Origin: DASXRU01 sp034665305 | Lineage (GTDB): Bacteria; Acidobacteriota; Blastocatellia; Pyrinomonadales; Pyrinomonadaceae | DNA: 64,000 bases | Assembly: GCA_034665305.1 (NCBI GenBank) | Contig: JAXDFZ010000010.1 | Coordinates: 450,505-514,504 of the forward strand | Direction: 5' to 3' | Shown: piece after piece, positions 8,431 to 17,500 of the stretch | Numbering within the stretch: the first letter of the stretch is position 1 | Layout: each line of letters starts with the position of its first letter | Notes under the pieces: model-generated | The model's input: the letters and a program-made list of their open reading frames with translations, nothing else | Databases searched by the model: none | What the model was told of the DNA's origin: nothing | Made by a program: the position numbers and the translations under genes

Positions 8431-10242
8431 ATGACTAATCACTCGATTTCAGAAGCTGGCCGGTCGGGGCGGGATTCGGTGTTCGCTGTGCTAATTCCGC
8501 TGGGCGTGTTCCTGATCCTGTGGTTTTCGCCGGTGCACCAGGTAACGGATTCGGCTTATTCGATGCTCTTGAGCGAGAGCCTTTTGCACCATGGAAGTTT
8601 TGAACTGAATCACTATGCAATTCCGCGAGGTGAGCCAAGTTGGGTACCCGCCTATTACCGCAATGGCGAAATCTATCAACTGGAGTTGGTCGACGGCCGC
8701 CTTTACTATCATCTCTCGCCGGGTACATCGATCCTCTCAGTCCCTTTCGTTGCTGTTCTAAATGCTTTTGGCGTCTCTGCCGCCAATCCCGACAACTCCT
8801 ACAACGCCGCTGGGGAAGAAAAAATTGAAAGCATCCTGGCGGCAATCTTAATGGCGCTGCTGGCCGGTGTCTTCTTCCAAATGGCGCGGTTGTTGTTGCC
8901 GTTGGCCTGGAGTGTCGTGATTTCCTTAGGCGGAATTCTGGGGACGCAGATTTGGAGCAGCGCTTCGCGGGCGATGTGGAATGAAACGTGGGGCACGCTG
9001 CTGTTGGGAATTGTTTTGTGGCTGTTGCTGAAACAAGCGATTACGAAACGCGTCGCGAATCAGTTGCTCCTTGGCACGCTTGTTTCCTGGATGTACTTTG
9101 TCCGCCCAACCTACTCGGTCCATATCCTGGCAATAACCGTTTACTTGATCCTGACGCAGCGCAAACGCGTGCTGTCTTACTTGCTAACCGGCGGTGTATG
9201 GCTGGCGGCGTTCATGATTTATTCGTGGCGCATCTATCACGCGTTGCTGCCCAGCTATTACAAGCCGGGACGTCTGCACTTTGCCGCCGTCTGGTCAGGA
9301 CTGGCCGGAAATCTGTTTAGCCCCTCGCGCGGTTTGCTGGTTTGCGTTCCCATCGTCCTTTTCATCATCTGGTTGCTGTTGCGCTACCGGCGCACGTTGG
9401 TTCTGCCATGGTTGACGGTAGCCGGGTTGTTCGTGATTGCCACGCATTTGTTTGCGACGTCGGCCACGCTGCAGTGGTGGGGCGGCCACGCTTTCGGCGC
9501 CCGCTTTACCACCGGTCTGGTCCCGTGGTTTGTTTTGCTCGCAGTGCTGGGAGTGCACGCGACGATTCGCGCGCATGCTGCCACGCCGGCAAAGCGCGCG
9601 CGAGGGCGTCAAATTGAAGTTGCACTTGGTTGCGCGCTGTTACTGATCAGCGTGGTGGTCAACGGCTCCGGCGCTTTGAATCGCGCCACCTGGAAATGGA
9701 ACACGCTGCCTTTGAACATCGATCAGCATCCGGAGCGGCTCTGGGATTGGCGCCAGCCGCAATTCCTGGCCGGGCTAATTAATCCGCCGCTTCCCGATAC
9801 GATTCCGCCTCTGAAATTCGGCGTCATAGATTTTTCGCAGCCGGAGTCTGACAGTTATTTATGGTATGGCTGGAGCACGGCGGAGACTGAATACCGGTGG
9901 ACCGAACAGAAGGATGCGGCCCTGGTTTTCTTCGTGCGGGATCCGCAGCCTATTCGGCTAACCGTGAAATTCCTTCCGTTCATCGTACCGAACAAAATCA
10001 AAAGCCAGAGAGTGACAGTCTTTCTAAACGATCGGCGCATCGATGAATTCACCGCCGCTGAACCCGCGCCAGGTGAGCGTTTTATCAAAATCCCGGTAGG
10101 TGCCCTGCAGCTAAACAATGTGCTGCGGTTTGTGTTACCCGACGCGGCCTCCCCAACGTCGTTCGGATTGAGCGGGGACGAACGGTTGCTGGGTATCGCT
10201 GTATCTTCAATGAAGTTTGAGGGCGCATCCGATACGCAGTAG
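8431..10242 (+). CDS. Multi-spanning membrane protein with C-terminal beta-domain (GT-C-like)
   Basis: 603 residues from ATG 8431. A TTG 66 bases upstream would add residues not seen in its paralogue at 12431-14275. The first helix runs straight into SPVHQVTDSAYSMLLSESLL and HYAIPRGEP, nearly identical in the paralogue, so this loop is likely functional. About 10 membrane segments follow. From about residue 490 there is a soluble domain starting LWYGWSTAETEYRWTE and ending LPDAASPTSFGLSGDERLLGIAV. The same domain ends the proteins at 12431, 29390 and 31583. No catalytic family can be assigned confidently; a role in lipid-linked sugar transfer is inferred from the fold and context. Confidence 0.72.
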   Translation: MTNHSISEAGRSGRDSVFAVLIPLGVFLILWFSPVHQVTDSAYSMLLSESLLHHGSFELNHYAIPRGEPSWVPAYYRNGEIYQLELVDGRLYYHLSPGTSILSVPFVAVLNAFGVSAANPDNSYNAAGEEKIESILAAILMALLAGVFFQMARLLLPLAWSVVISLGGILGTQIWSSASRAMWNETWGTLLLGIVLWLLLKQAITKRVANQLLLGTLVSWMYFVRPTYSVHILAITVYLILTQRKRVLSYLLTGGVWLAAFMIYSWRIYHALLPSYYKPGRLHFAAVWSGLAGNLFSPSRGLLVCVPIVLFIIWLLLRYRRTLVLPWLTVAGLFVIATHLFATSATLQWWGGHAFGARFTTGLVPWFVLLAVLGVHATIRAHAATPAKRARGRQIEVALGCALLLISVVVNGSGALNRATWKWNTLPLNIDQHPERLWDWRQPQFLAGLINPPLPDTIPPLKFGVIDFSQPESDSYLWYGWSTAETEYRWTEQKDAALVFFVRDPQPIRLTVKFLPFIVPNKIKSQRVTVFLNDRRIDEFTAAEPAPGERFIKIPVGALQLNNVLRFVLPDAASPTSFGLSGDERLLGIAVSSMKFEGASDTQ

Positions 10243-10274
10243 AAGTTCCGTCCAGCGCGAAGAAGGAAGTCGAT

Positions 10275-10326
10275 CCACGCGTAGCGTGGGTGGAGTTTAG
10301 CCGTGGCTTTCAAGCCGCGGTTTTCT
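10275..10326 (+). terminator. Hairpins after the 8431 gene, terminator-like
   Basis: The sequence has CCACGC-GTA-GCGTGG at 10275-10289, then a stronger stem CCGTGGCTT-TC-AAGCCGCGG (10301-10320) followed by TTTTCTC. The second fits an intrinsic terminator for the plus-strand gene ending at 10242. The 182-base convergent gap also has a small GTCGCTGACGCGAC hairpin. Confidence 0.45.
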
Positions 10327-10424
10327 CGCCACAAACACCCCTCGTCGCTGACGCGACGACGAACCTGCTATCCGAAGGGCTCCCGGGTGGGAGGTCGGCT
10401 AAAACCGTTCGATGCATTGCTTCG

Positions 10425-11432
10425 CTAGCTTGTCTGAGCCATATCTTCGAGCCACGCGTCGAGCAGGGTTAACTCGAGCTCATCAAGCACGTCGATGGTC
10501 ACAAGCTCTTCGTAACATCGCCGCAAATTGCCTGACAGGTTTGCCGTTCCGGCGCCTAATTGCAGCCGGCCGAGACTTTCACAAATCTTTTTGTTGTGCA
10601 GGTAACCCGGCAGTTCTTCCTCGAAGTCCTTCATCAGATCATGCGGGTTCCGCTCCTGCGCGTTGGTAGGTTCGTGAAAGAGTATGCCCCAATCATTGGT
10701 CCAGGCGATTCGCTGCGCGATGAAGCTGCGCCAGATGTCCGTGACGCGGAAACGGCAGGTCGCCGGCAGGTACATCAACGGAAAAGACTCGGACCACCAC
10801 GCGGTGTTTTGCGTATTGAAGGGTGCCCAGGAACCGTCCTTCAGTGCCAGCCGTCGATCAGATCTGAAACTTTGTGGCAGCGGCGAGGTCAGTCGGTAGA
10901 TGGCGTCGACATCAGGGTCAACATCAGTTAGGCCATGCTGGATCGGACAATCCACCGCCTCAACCGGCAAAGTTTCAAACGGGCGCACGGTGCGATCAAT
11001 CTCGTCGAGCGGGAGGCCTCGCGGCCAGATCCTCGCGTCCGAAAAATAGCGAAAAATATTGACCCATCCGTCCCCCGAATTTACCGGTACCTTCTGCTGG
11101 CGGTTGCGCGCCGGCCAGAAGTTCGCATTAGGAGTACAGTCGTCGTCCAAATCGAAAATCACATTCGCGCCACTTTGCAGGGCCAGTAGATAGCCGATGT
11201 TCTTGCGAGCGTAGTGCCGCGTGGGGCATATCCTGGCGAAGCGAAAGGCGAACTCCCGTTGTTGCGCCAAACTGTAAAAGTGGCAACCAGCGAGCGAAAA
11301 CTCGGCCGGACTGGCCTCGTCGCCGATCACAATGAATTGATAGCCGCGCCGCCGGCAGCCTTCCGCGATCGCCTGCAACGCGGCGCCGGGACCATTAATG
11401 GTAGTAACTACGATCGCAACTTTGTCGTCCAT
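10425..11432 (-). CDS. STELLO-type (DUF288-like) glycosyltransferase
   Basis: 335 residues from ATG 11432. An upstream TTG would add only seven residues. The N-terminus reads VAIVVTTINGPGAALQAIA, then FIVIGDEASP, then HYARKNIGYLLALQSGANVIFDLDDDCTP (Asp-rich motif at residues 94-98). This order of motifs is characteristic of the STELLO family, in which the DxDDD motif replaces the DXD of GT-A enzymes. No membrane segment or signal is visible, so it is probably cytoplasmic. Its start is 22 bases after the stop of the GT2 gene upstream on the same strand, which indicates an operon. The donor and acceptor sugars are unknown. Confidence 0.7.
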   Translation of the reverse strand: MDDKVAIVVTTINGPGAALQAIAEGCRRRGYQFIVIGDEASPAEFSLAGCHFYSLAQQREFAFRFARICPTRHYARKNIGYLLALQSGANVIFDLDDDCTPNANFWPARNRQQKVPVNSGDGWVNIFRYFSDARIWPRGLPLDEIDRTVRPFETLPVEAVDCPIQHGLTDVDPDVDAIYRLTSPLPQSFRSDRRLALKDGSWAPFNTQNTAWWSESFPLMYLPATCRFRVTDIWRSFIAQRIAWTNDWGILFHEPTNAQERNPHDLMKDFEEELPGYLHNKKICESLGRLQLGAGTANLSGNLRRCYEELVTIDVLDELELTLLDAWLEDMAQTS

Positions 11433-11454
11433 AGGTGAGCGCGAGGTTTGCAAA

Positions 11455-12195
11455 CTAGAGAGTGCCCTGCAACCGCAGTCGGAACAGCCGCCACAGATTG
11501 CGGAAGGCGTCCTTGATAACGCCGCCGCTAATTTTATGGCTCGCTCCCTGATATCGAATCGGAACTTCCGTAATTTTCAACCGATGGCAGTACGCGCGAA
11601 TTTCAGTTTGAAAAAAAGGGCCCCGTGAATGAATTCCTTTATCCAGAACAAACTGCAATGCCGGGCGCGTGAACATCTCAAAACCGCTGGTCATGTCGCT
11701 GAGCTTTGTGCCCAACAGTAAATTGCTGAGAACGGTGCCACCGCGACTCATCAAACGGCGCGCTGATGATTCCGTCGCCGTCTCGATGTCGCTGAAGCGG
11801 CTGCCGAAAACACAGTCATGCCCGGCAGCCATCTGCCGGAAGAACTGTGGAATGTCGGACGGCAGGTGACTGAACCCGCAATCGATTTCAAGTATCCAAT
11901 CGCAGCCCGCCGCCAGAGCTTCGCGATATCCGCGCACATAGGCGTCGACGACAGATTTGTTTTCGGGCGCCCACACGATCCGCAGTAAAGGTTGTTGCGC
12001 GCTCATAGTGGTCAGTAATTCCCGGGTCTTGTCTTTACTCTGCGAATCCAGAATAGCGAAGAACGTTGTTGCTTTGAACTGATAAGACGCACGCTGCGCT
12101 ATTACCTGGTTCACGAACGCCACGGCGCTCGCTTCTTCATTAGCCATGGGGCAGACGATGCCCAGATGGATTTCGGAATAGTTGTTCTGACTCAC
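11455..12195 (-). CDS. Glycosyltransferase family 2, DPM1-like
   Basis: 246 residues with a GT-A fold. LGIVCPMANEE forms the first nucleotide-binding strand. The second is AILDSQSKDKT, and GYREALAAGCDWILEIDCGFSHLPSDI occupies the place of the DXD loop. In polyprenyl-phosphate mannosyltransferases this reads MDADLSHPP; here the last acidic position is changed (EIDCGFSH, residues 103-110). GSRF and the arginine-rich C-terminus also fit. No C-terminal membrane helices are present, so it resembles the soluble type. Start GTG 12195 without a clear ribosome site. It could supply lipid-linked sugar to the GT-C proteins nearby (inference). Confidence 0.78.
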   Translation of the reverse strand: MSQNNYSEIHLGIVCPMANEEASAVAFVNQVIAQRASYQFKATTFFAILDSQSKDKTRELLTTMSAQQPLLRIVWAPENKSVVDAYVRGYREALAAGCDWILEIDCGFSHLPSDIPQFFRQMAAGHDCVFGSRFSDIETATESSARRLMSRGGTVLSNLLLGTKLSDMTSGFEMFTRPALQFVLDKGIHSRGPFFQTEIRAYCHRLKITEVPIRYQGASHKISGGVIKDAFRNLWRLFRLRLQGTL

Positions 12196-12430
12196 GTGCT
12201 TAGCGAAGATCGTTCGGCGGATGCTAACAGAACATAACCTGCGATGTCATGGCAACGGGCTGGCGGGTGAGCGCGGACTCAAGGAGTTGAGCCTCGACAC
12301 CGTATCGTGCTTGCGAAAACGTCATGCTTTCATTAAGTTATTCCCAAACTCCAGCAACAAACTGACGAATGTGCCAACGGCACCTGAATCCACAACAACA
12401 GCGCACGGTTAGGACTGGCCGCACTCAAGA

Positions 12431-14275
12431 ATGTCATTGCTTGAAAAGTTTCCTACTGGTTCGCTGCTGCCGTTGCTGGTATTCGCCGCGGCTCTTTCGA
12501 TCTTCCTCCTCTCGCCCGTGCATCAGGTGACCGATTCCGGCTACTCGATGATGCTCAGCGAGAGTCTGTTGCACCAAAGAAGTTTCGCCCTGGACCACTA
12601 TGCGATACCGCGCGGTGAACCAAAGTGGTTTCGCTACTACTATCGCAACGGCGACATCTACCAGTTGGAGTGGGTGAACGGCCGGCTGTACTACAACTTT
12701 CCGCCCGGCGCATCAGTCCTTTCAATTCCCTTCGTCGCGATTATGAACGCGGCCGGCATTTCCGCAGTCCGCGCTGACGGTGCGTACGATCCGGTGGGCG
12801 AGGAGACGATTGAAAAGATTCTCGCCGCGCTCCTGATGGCCGCGCTGGTCTGCCTATTTTTTTATCAAGCGCGTCTGGTCCTCCCTGATTGGTTAAGTTT
12901 GCTGGTAGCGTTCGGCGGCGGTTTAGGCACACAGGTTTGGAGTACTGCCTCCAGAAATTTGTGGAGCGAGACGTGGGGGATATTCCTGCTCGGCCTGGTG
13001 CTGCTGATGTTGTTGGGCGCGGCAACGGAACGATGGAGGTTAAGGCCGATACTGCTCGCGACGCTGCTTTCGTGGATGTACATTGTGCGTCCCACATTCG
13101 CGGTGCACATAATTGGCATCACAATCTACATCCTGCTTTATTACCGGGCTGCACTCTTACGATTTGCGATCACGGGCGCTGTTTGGCTGGCCGCGTTCAT
13201 GACGTTTTCATGGCACTACTACGGCCATCTGTTGCCAAGTTACTTTCGCGCCGGCCGATTGCAGTTTGATTTCTTCGGGACTGCGCTGGCAGCAAACCTG
13301 TTTAGCCCGGCGCGTGGTCTGCTGATTTACGTGCCAATCGTTTTCTTCCTCGGCTATTTGTTAATCCGCTACTGGCGGCACATTGTTTATTCGCGACTGG
13401 CGTTTCTGTCGCTCGCTGTCATCGCGGCGCACATGATCGTAATTTCGTGTTTGGTGCACTGGTGGGCGGGTCATAGTTTCGGCGCCCGTCTCAGTACCGG
13501 TCTGGTTCCCTGGTTTGTGCTGTTGGCAATCCTGGGACTGCAGGCAAGGTCGAGGTCGCGTGAAGAGTGGCACAGACTTCAGTCTGTTAAGCCTTCCGAA
13601 TCCGTTCACAGACTGAAGTCGGTGCCACTTATTGAGCTTGTTGCCGGCAGTGCGTTGTTGTTATTGAGTGTTGTGATTAACGGATTGGGTGCAACGTCGC
13701 AGGCGACGTGGAGGTGGAACACACGCCCGGTGAACATCGACGATCACCCGGAGCGCAACTGGGATTGGCGCCAGCCGCAATTTCTGGCTGCCTTTGTTAA
13801 TCCGCCACTGCCCGCGAAAATCGGACAGGTAACTTCAAATCAAATCGATGCGGCCGGTCCCTCTTCCGCTCAGTTCATATGGTATGGATGGAGTCCACCG
13901 GAAAATGCGTCACGCTGGAGCGAAGACACGAAGGCGACTCTCGTGTTCGAACTGGAGACAATCGAAGCGTTGCAATTCGCCATGAGACTCCATGCCTTCG
14001 TGATTCCGCTAGAGCATCCGCAACAGCGACTAACGATTAAGCTAAACGGCACGGTCATTCAGACGCAGGTTTTTGAAAATAGTTTGGCCCAGGAAGTGAG
14101 TTTTCCACTGCCCTCCGAGTTGTTGCGATCGCGAAACGTCATGGAGTTCGAGCTGCCGGATGCAATCTCTCCGCAGTCCTTGCATCGCGGCGAAGATAGC
14201 CGCCGACTGGGAGTCGCCGTCTACTGGATTCAGTTCAAACAGAAAGCTTCCGTTCATTTGCAGCAGTCGCTTTGA
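12431..14275 (+). CDS. Multi-spanning membrane protein with C-terminal beta-domain, paralogue of the 8431 gene
   Basis: 614 residues. SPVHQVTDSGYSMMLSESLL follows the first helix, then HYAIPRGEPKWFRYYYRNGDIYQLEWVNGRLYYNFPPG and about 10 membrane segments. The C-terminal domain begins WYGWSPPENASRWSE. The order and length match the 8431 gene along nearly the whole protein. The exception is the loop before the penultimate block (around residues 378-400), where this copy has an extra ~20 residues containing WHRLQSV and HRLKSVP, encoded by a dispersed repeat (13566-13630). The frame is intact through the insertion. The 235-base gap upstream separates it from the divergent GT2 gene. Confidence 0.75.
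   Translation: MSLLEKFPTGSLLPLLVFAAALSIFLLSPVHQVTDSGYSMMLSESLLHQRSFALDHYAIPRGEPKWFRYYYRNGDIYQLEWVNGRLYYNFPPGASVLSIPFVAIMNAAGISAVRADGAYDPVGEETIEKILAALLMAALVCLFFYQARLVLPDWLSLLVAFGGGLGTQVWSTASRNLWSETWGIFLLGLVLLMLLGAATERWRLRPILLATLLSWMYIVRPTFAVHIIGITIYILLYYRAALLRFAITGAVWLAAFMTFSWHYYGHLLPSYFRAGRLQFDFFGTALAANLFSPARGLLIYVPIVFFLGYLLIRYWRHIVYSRLAFLSLAVIAAHMIVISCLVHWWAGHSFGARLSTGLVPWFVLLAILGLQARSRSREEWHRLQSVKPSESVHRLKSVPLIELVAGSALLLLSVVINGLGATSQATWRWNTRPVNIDDHPERNWDWRQPQFLAAFVNPPLPAKIGQVTSNQIDAAGPSSAQFIWYGWSPPENASRWSEDTKATLVFELETIEALQFAMRLHAFVIPLEHPQQRLTIKLNGTVIQTQVFENSLAQEVSFPLPSELLRSRNVMEFELPDAISPQSLHRGEDSRRLGVAVYWIQFKQKASVHLQQSL
13566..13630. repeat. Dispersed palindromic repeat inside a coding sequence
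   Basis: AGTGGCACAGACTTCAGTCTGT ... ACAGACTGAAGTC-GTGCCACT is the same core as at 7833-7902 and 35265-35331. Here it lies in frame inside the 12431-14275 gene and encodes the WHRLQSV/HRLKSVP segment that the paralogue lacks. Confidence 0.8.
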
Positions 14276-14359
14276 CTAGGCCAGCCTCCGCGCCCGACCG
14301 TTCCTCGTGCCGGCCGAAAGCCGCGGCCTCAATACACTGATTAGCGAATAAGAAAAACC

Positions 14360-14388
14360 TTGACAGCCAGAAAACTTGTCACTAGTAT
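14360..14388 (+). promoter_or_regulatory. Sigma-70-type promoter and structured leader of the RHS gene
   Basis: TTGACA (14360-14365), a 17-base spacer and TAGTAT (14383-14388) match the housekeeping consensus closely. The inferred start near 14395 leaves a ~110-base leader with a possible ACAGGT/ACCTGT stem and a perfect hairpin GCAGAGTT-TCT-AACTCTGC (14466-14484) just before the GGAGG ribosome site. The hairpin may modulate initiation. Confidence 0.6.
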
Positions 14389-14505
14389 CTCCGGCAACTT
14401 TCTCACTGCGGAATCCACCCCGTAGTCGCCCTCACAGGTAGCCGTTAAAACCTGTGAAACTAAAAGCAGAGTTTCTAACTCTGCTCTTAATTGTTCGGAG
14501 GTTTC

Positions 14506-17500
14506 ATGGCTCACCCCCAGCGCGCCACTCCCTGGCAACTGCTCGTTTCACTCCTCTGTTTTGTTTTGCTGTTTTCCTCGGTAGCTTCCCTGGCATTCGC
14601 CAGGACCAAAATTCTTCGTTGGCCGGGCCAGGGTAGAGCAGGGAACGTAAAGGCCGTTCCGGGGGCGCCGGAAGCCACGCTGCCGAACCTTGATGAGGCC
14701 AGGCGTCAGCGTCCGGAGAAGCCCGAAGCAGCCGCCCCCTTGCCATCAAGCCTCCGTTCAAAGCGCAATCCGTTGACTTCGCGGAACGGTCGCAAGGTGG
14801 GCGATCCACCGCCGTCAGGTTCGGCTGCGAATGACTCTGCGCCCAAAACCGGCGACCTTTCCACTGGTGAGGGATCTCATTATCTGGCCGCAGCCGCGCG
14901 CGCGCGGTCGGTCGCCGCAAAGATTTCGAAACTCCCTGGTATCAGGCGACCCGCTGCGGCTTATGACGTGAAACTGAATCACGCTCGTGTTAGTCGCTCC
15001 TTCGCGCCGCCGCCTTTGGACGACGTGCCGTTTGTGCAGAATTTTTCGCAATCGGCATTGGGACGGCAACCCTATGGCAACGAACAGTCTTATTGGAACG
15101 ATATCCTGCGAGTTGCGCATGCGCGCGGCCAGGGCGCGCCGGCGATGGCGGGTCGCGAGTTGGGCAAGGCCTTATTTGAGTCGGCAGAATACGCCGCCCG
15201 CAATCGTGACAATCACTGGTTTGTAAACGATCTTTATAAAGCATACCTGCGGCGCGATCCCGATTCCGGAGGTTGGGCGTACTGGGAAAGCGTCGTGCCC
15301 TCACAGGGACGCGAAGCGGTCCGCAGGGCGTTCGACGAATCGGCGGAGTTTCTGAGCATCATCGCTACTGTCGCGCCCACAGGCGCGCCTGGCAACTCCG
15401 TTTCGTCGTTGCTTAGCGCACGGGTAGATCTAAGCAATCAACCGGGCGGCGGTTTGCTGACGCGCGACACCTCATTCACGCTGCCGTTGCTCACTCTACC
15501 GGGTCGCTCGGGCATGGATTTGGGATTGACGCTTTCCTATTCGTCCATGATCTGGACCCGGTCCGGGCCGTACATTTACTTTGACGAAGACAATGGCGCC
15601 CCGAGTCCGGGGTTTCGCTTGGGCTTCCCGGTCGTCCAGGAACAGTTCTTCGACGCGCAGGTAGGGCAAAATGCTTATCTGGTGCTTAAGCCCAGTGGCG
15701 GTCGCACCGAACTGCGACAGATCGGCAGCTCAAACATCTTTGAAGCTGCAGATTCCTCGTACCTGCAATTGATAGACTACGGTACCAGTCTGCTGCTGCG
15801 CTCGTCAGACGGCACGCAACTGAGTTACGCCAAACTGAACAATGAATGGCGGTGTAGCCAGGTAAAGGACCGGAACGGCAATTACTTTAGTGTTAATTAC
15901 AACTGGATGGGCCAGCTCGCATATATTACCGACACGTTGGCTCGGGTCATTGCTTTCAATTACGACAACAACGCCAACCTGCAGGCCATCACTCAGACCT
16001 GGAATGGACAGACGCATCAGTGGGCCACTTTTGGTTGGGGCTCGCAGGCGATCAATACCGCTTTTTCCGGAGTGGCCGCGGTGGGCTTAGCGAATGGCCA
16101 AACGATTCCGGTGCTGACGCAAGTAGGTTTGGCGGACGGTTCGCGTTACAACTTTGACTATAACTCCCGCGGGCAGATCACTTATAGCCATCGTTATACT
16201 GCTGACAACATACAACGAACCTACGCCGGCTCTACCTACGAAACGCCTGCCGACGATTGTCCCCGGCTTTCGATGACACGGCTTTGGGCCGATAACTGGA
16301 CGGGAATAAATGGTGTTCCCTATGAGGTCACCACGCAGTACGGTATCGACAATGGCTGGCGCACGATGTTGGCGCCGGACGGCACGCTATACCGCGAAAC
16401 CCATGGCACTGGTTGGCAAAATGGATTGGTGACGCAAACCGAGGTTTGGTCTGGCGGCGTGCGGCAGAAATGGACGACGACTTCGTGGACGCAGGATAAC
16501 CTGGGCGTTAATTACCAGACGAACCCGCGTGCCACAGAAACGAATCTCTCAGATGTTGGTGGCAATCATCGTCGCTCGACGATTAGCTATACAACCTTTA
16601 ATCTCCCCAGCGGTGCGAGTTGTAGTTTGCCAAACAATACGCATGACTATCTAGCTGACGGTATCACTGTCTACCGGCGCACTCACACCGATTACCTGCT
16701 GAGCACTGCCTACCTGGATAAACGCCTCATCGGCTTGCCGGACACTGTCATTCTGTATGACTCAGGCAACACCAGATTATCCGAAACCCATTACGGTTAC
16801 GACTGGTCTTCTAACCTCGAGGATATGCCGGGCGGCGTCAATCCTGTGCAGCACGACGCGAGTTACGGTACGAGTTTCAATATTCGTGGCAATCTGGTTA
16901 TTACGACGCGCAACAGCGTAGATCCAAATCCGACACCCGGTATCGAGATGAAGTATGGCTACAACGTAGCCGGCTCTACGACCTTCACCCGTGACATGCT
17001 TTGGCACCAGAGCTTTTTCACGTATGGCGATTCCTTCTCAGATGGCGTAAACAATCGCAATACTTTCGCCTATCCCACCATGTTGGCCGATTCTGACTGG
17101 AACGCCACCTACCTGCGATACAACTTCGACTTTGGGGCGACGACGAGGCACAAAGGTCCGCCGGCGAGCGGTCAATCGCAGGGAGCGATTCAGACCTTCG
17201 ATTACGATGGCGCAGGACGGCTGGAGCGGACGACCATGACGGACAACGGGGCGTATACCCGCTATCTTTACGGTCCCTCCTATGTCCAAAGCTACTCGAC
17301 CCTCAACAATGTCGCTGATGATTCATATACAATTCAAACTTTTGACGGCATGGGACGGATGATCGGCATGGCTGGTTATCATCCCGGAAGCGCGGGTGGC
17401 TTTAAGGGCCAGATAACCGTCTATGACGTAATGGGGCGGGCCATGAAACAATCGAATCCCACTGAAATTACTTCGGCCTGGGCGCCCGTCGGGGATGATG

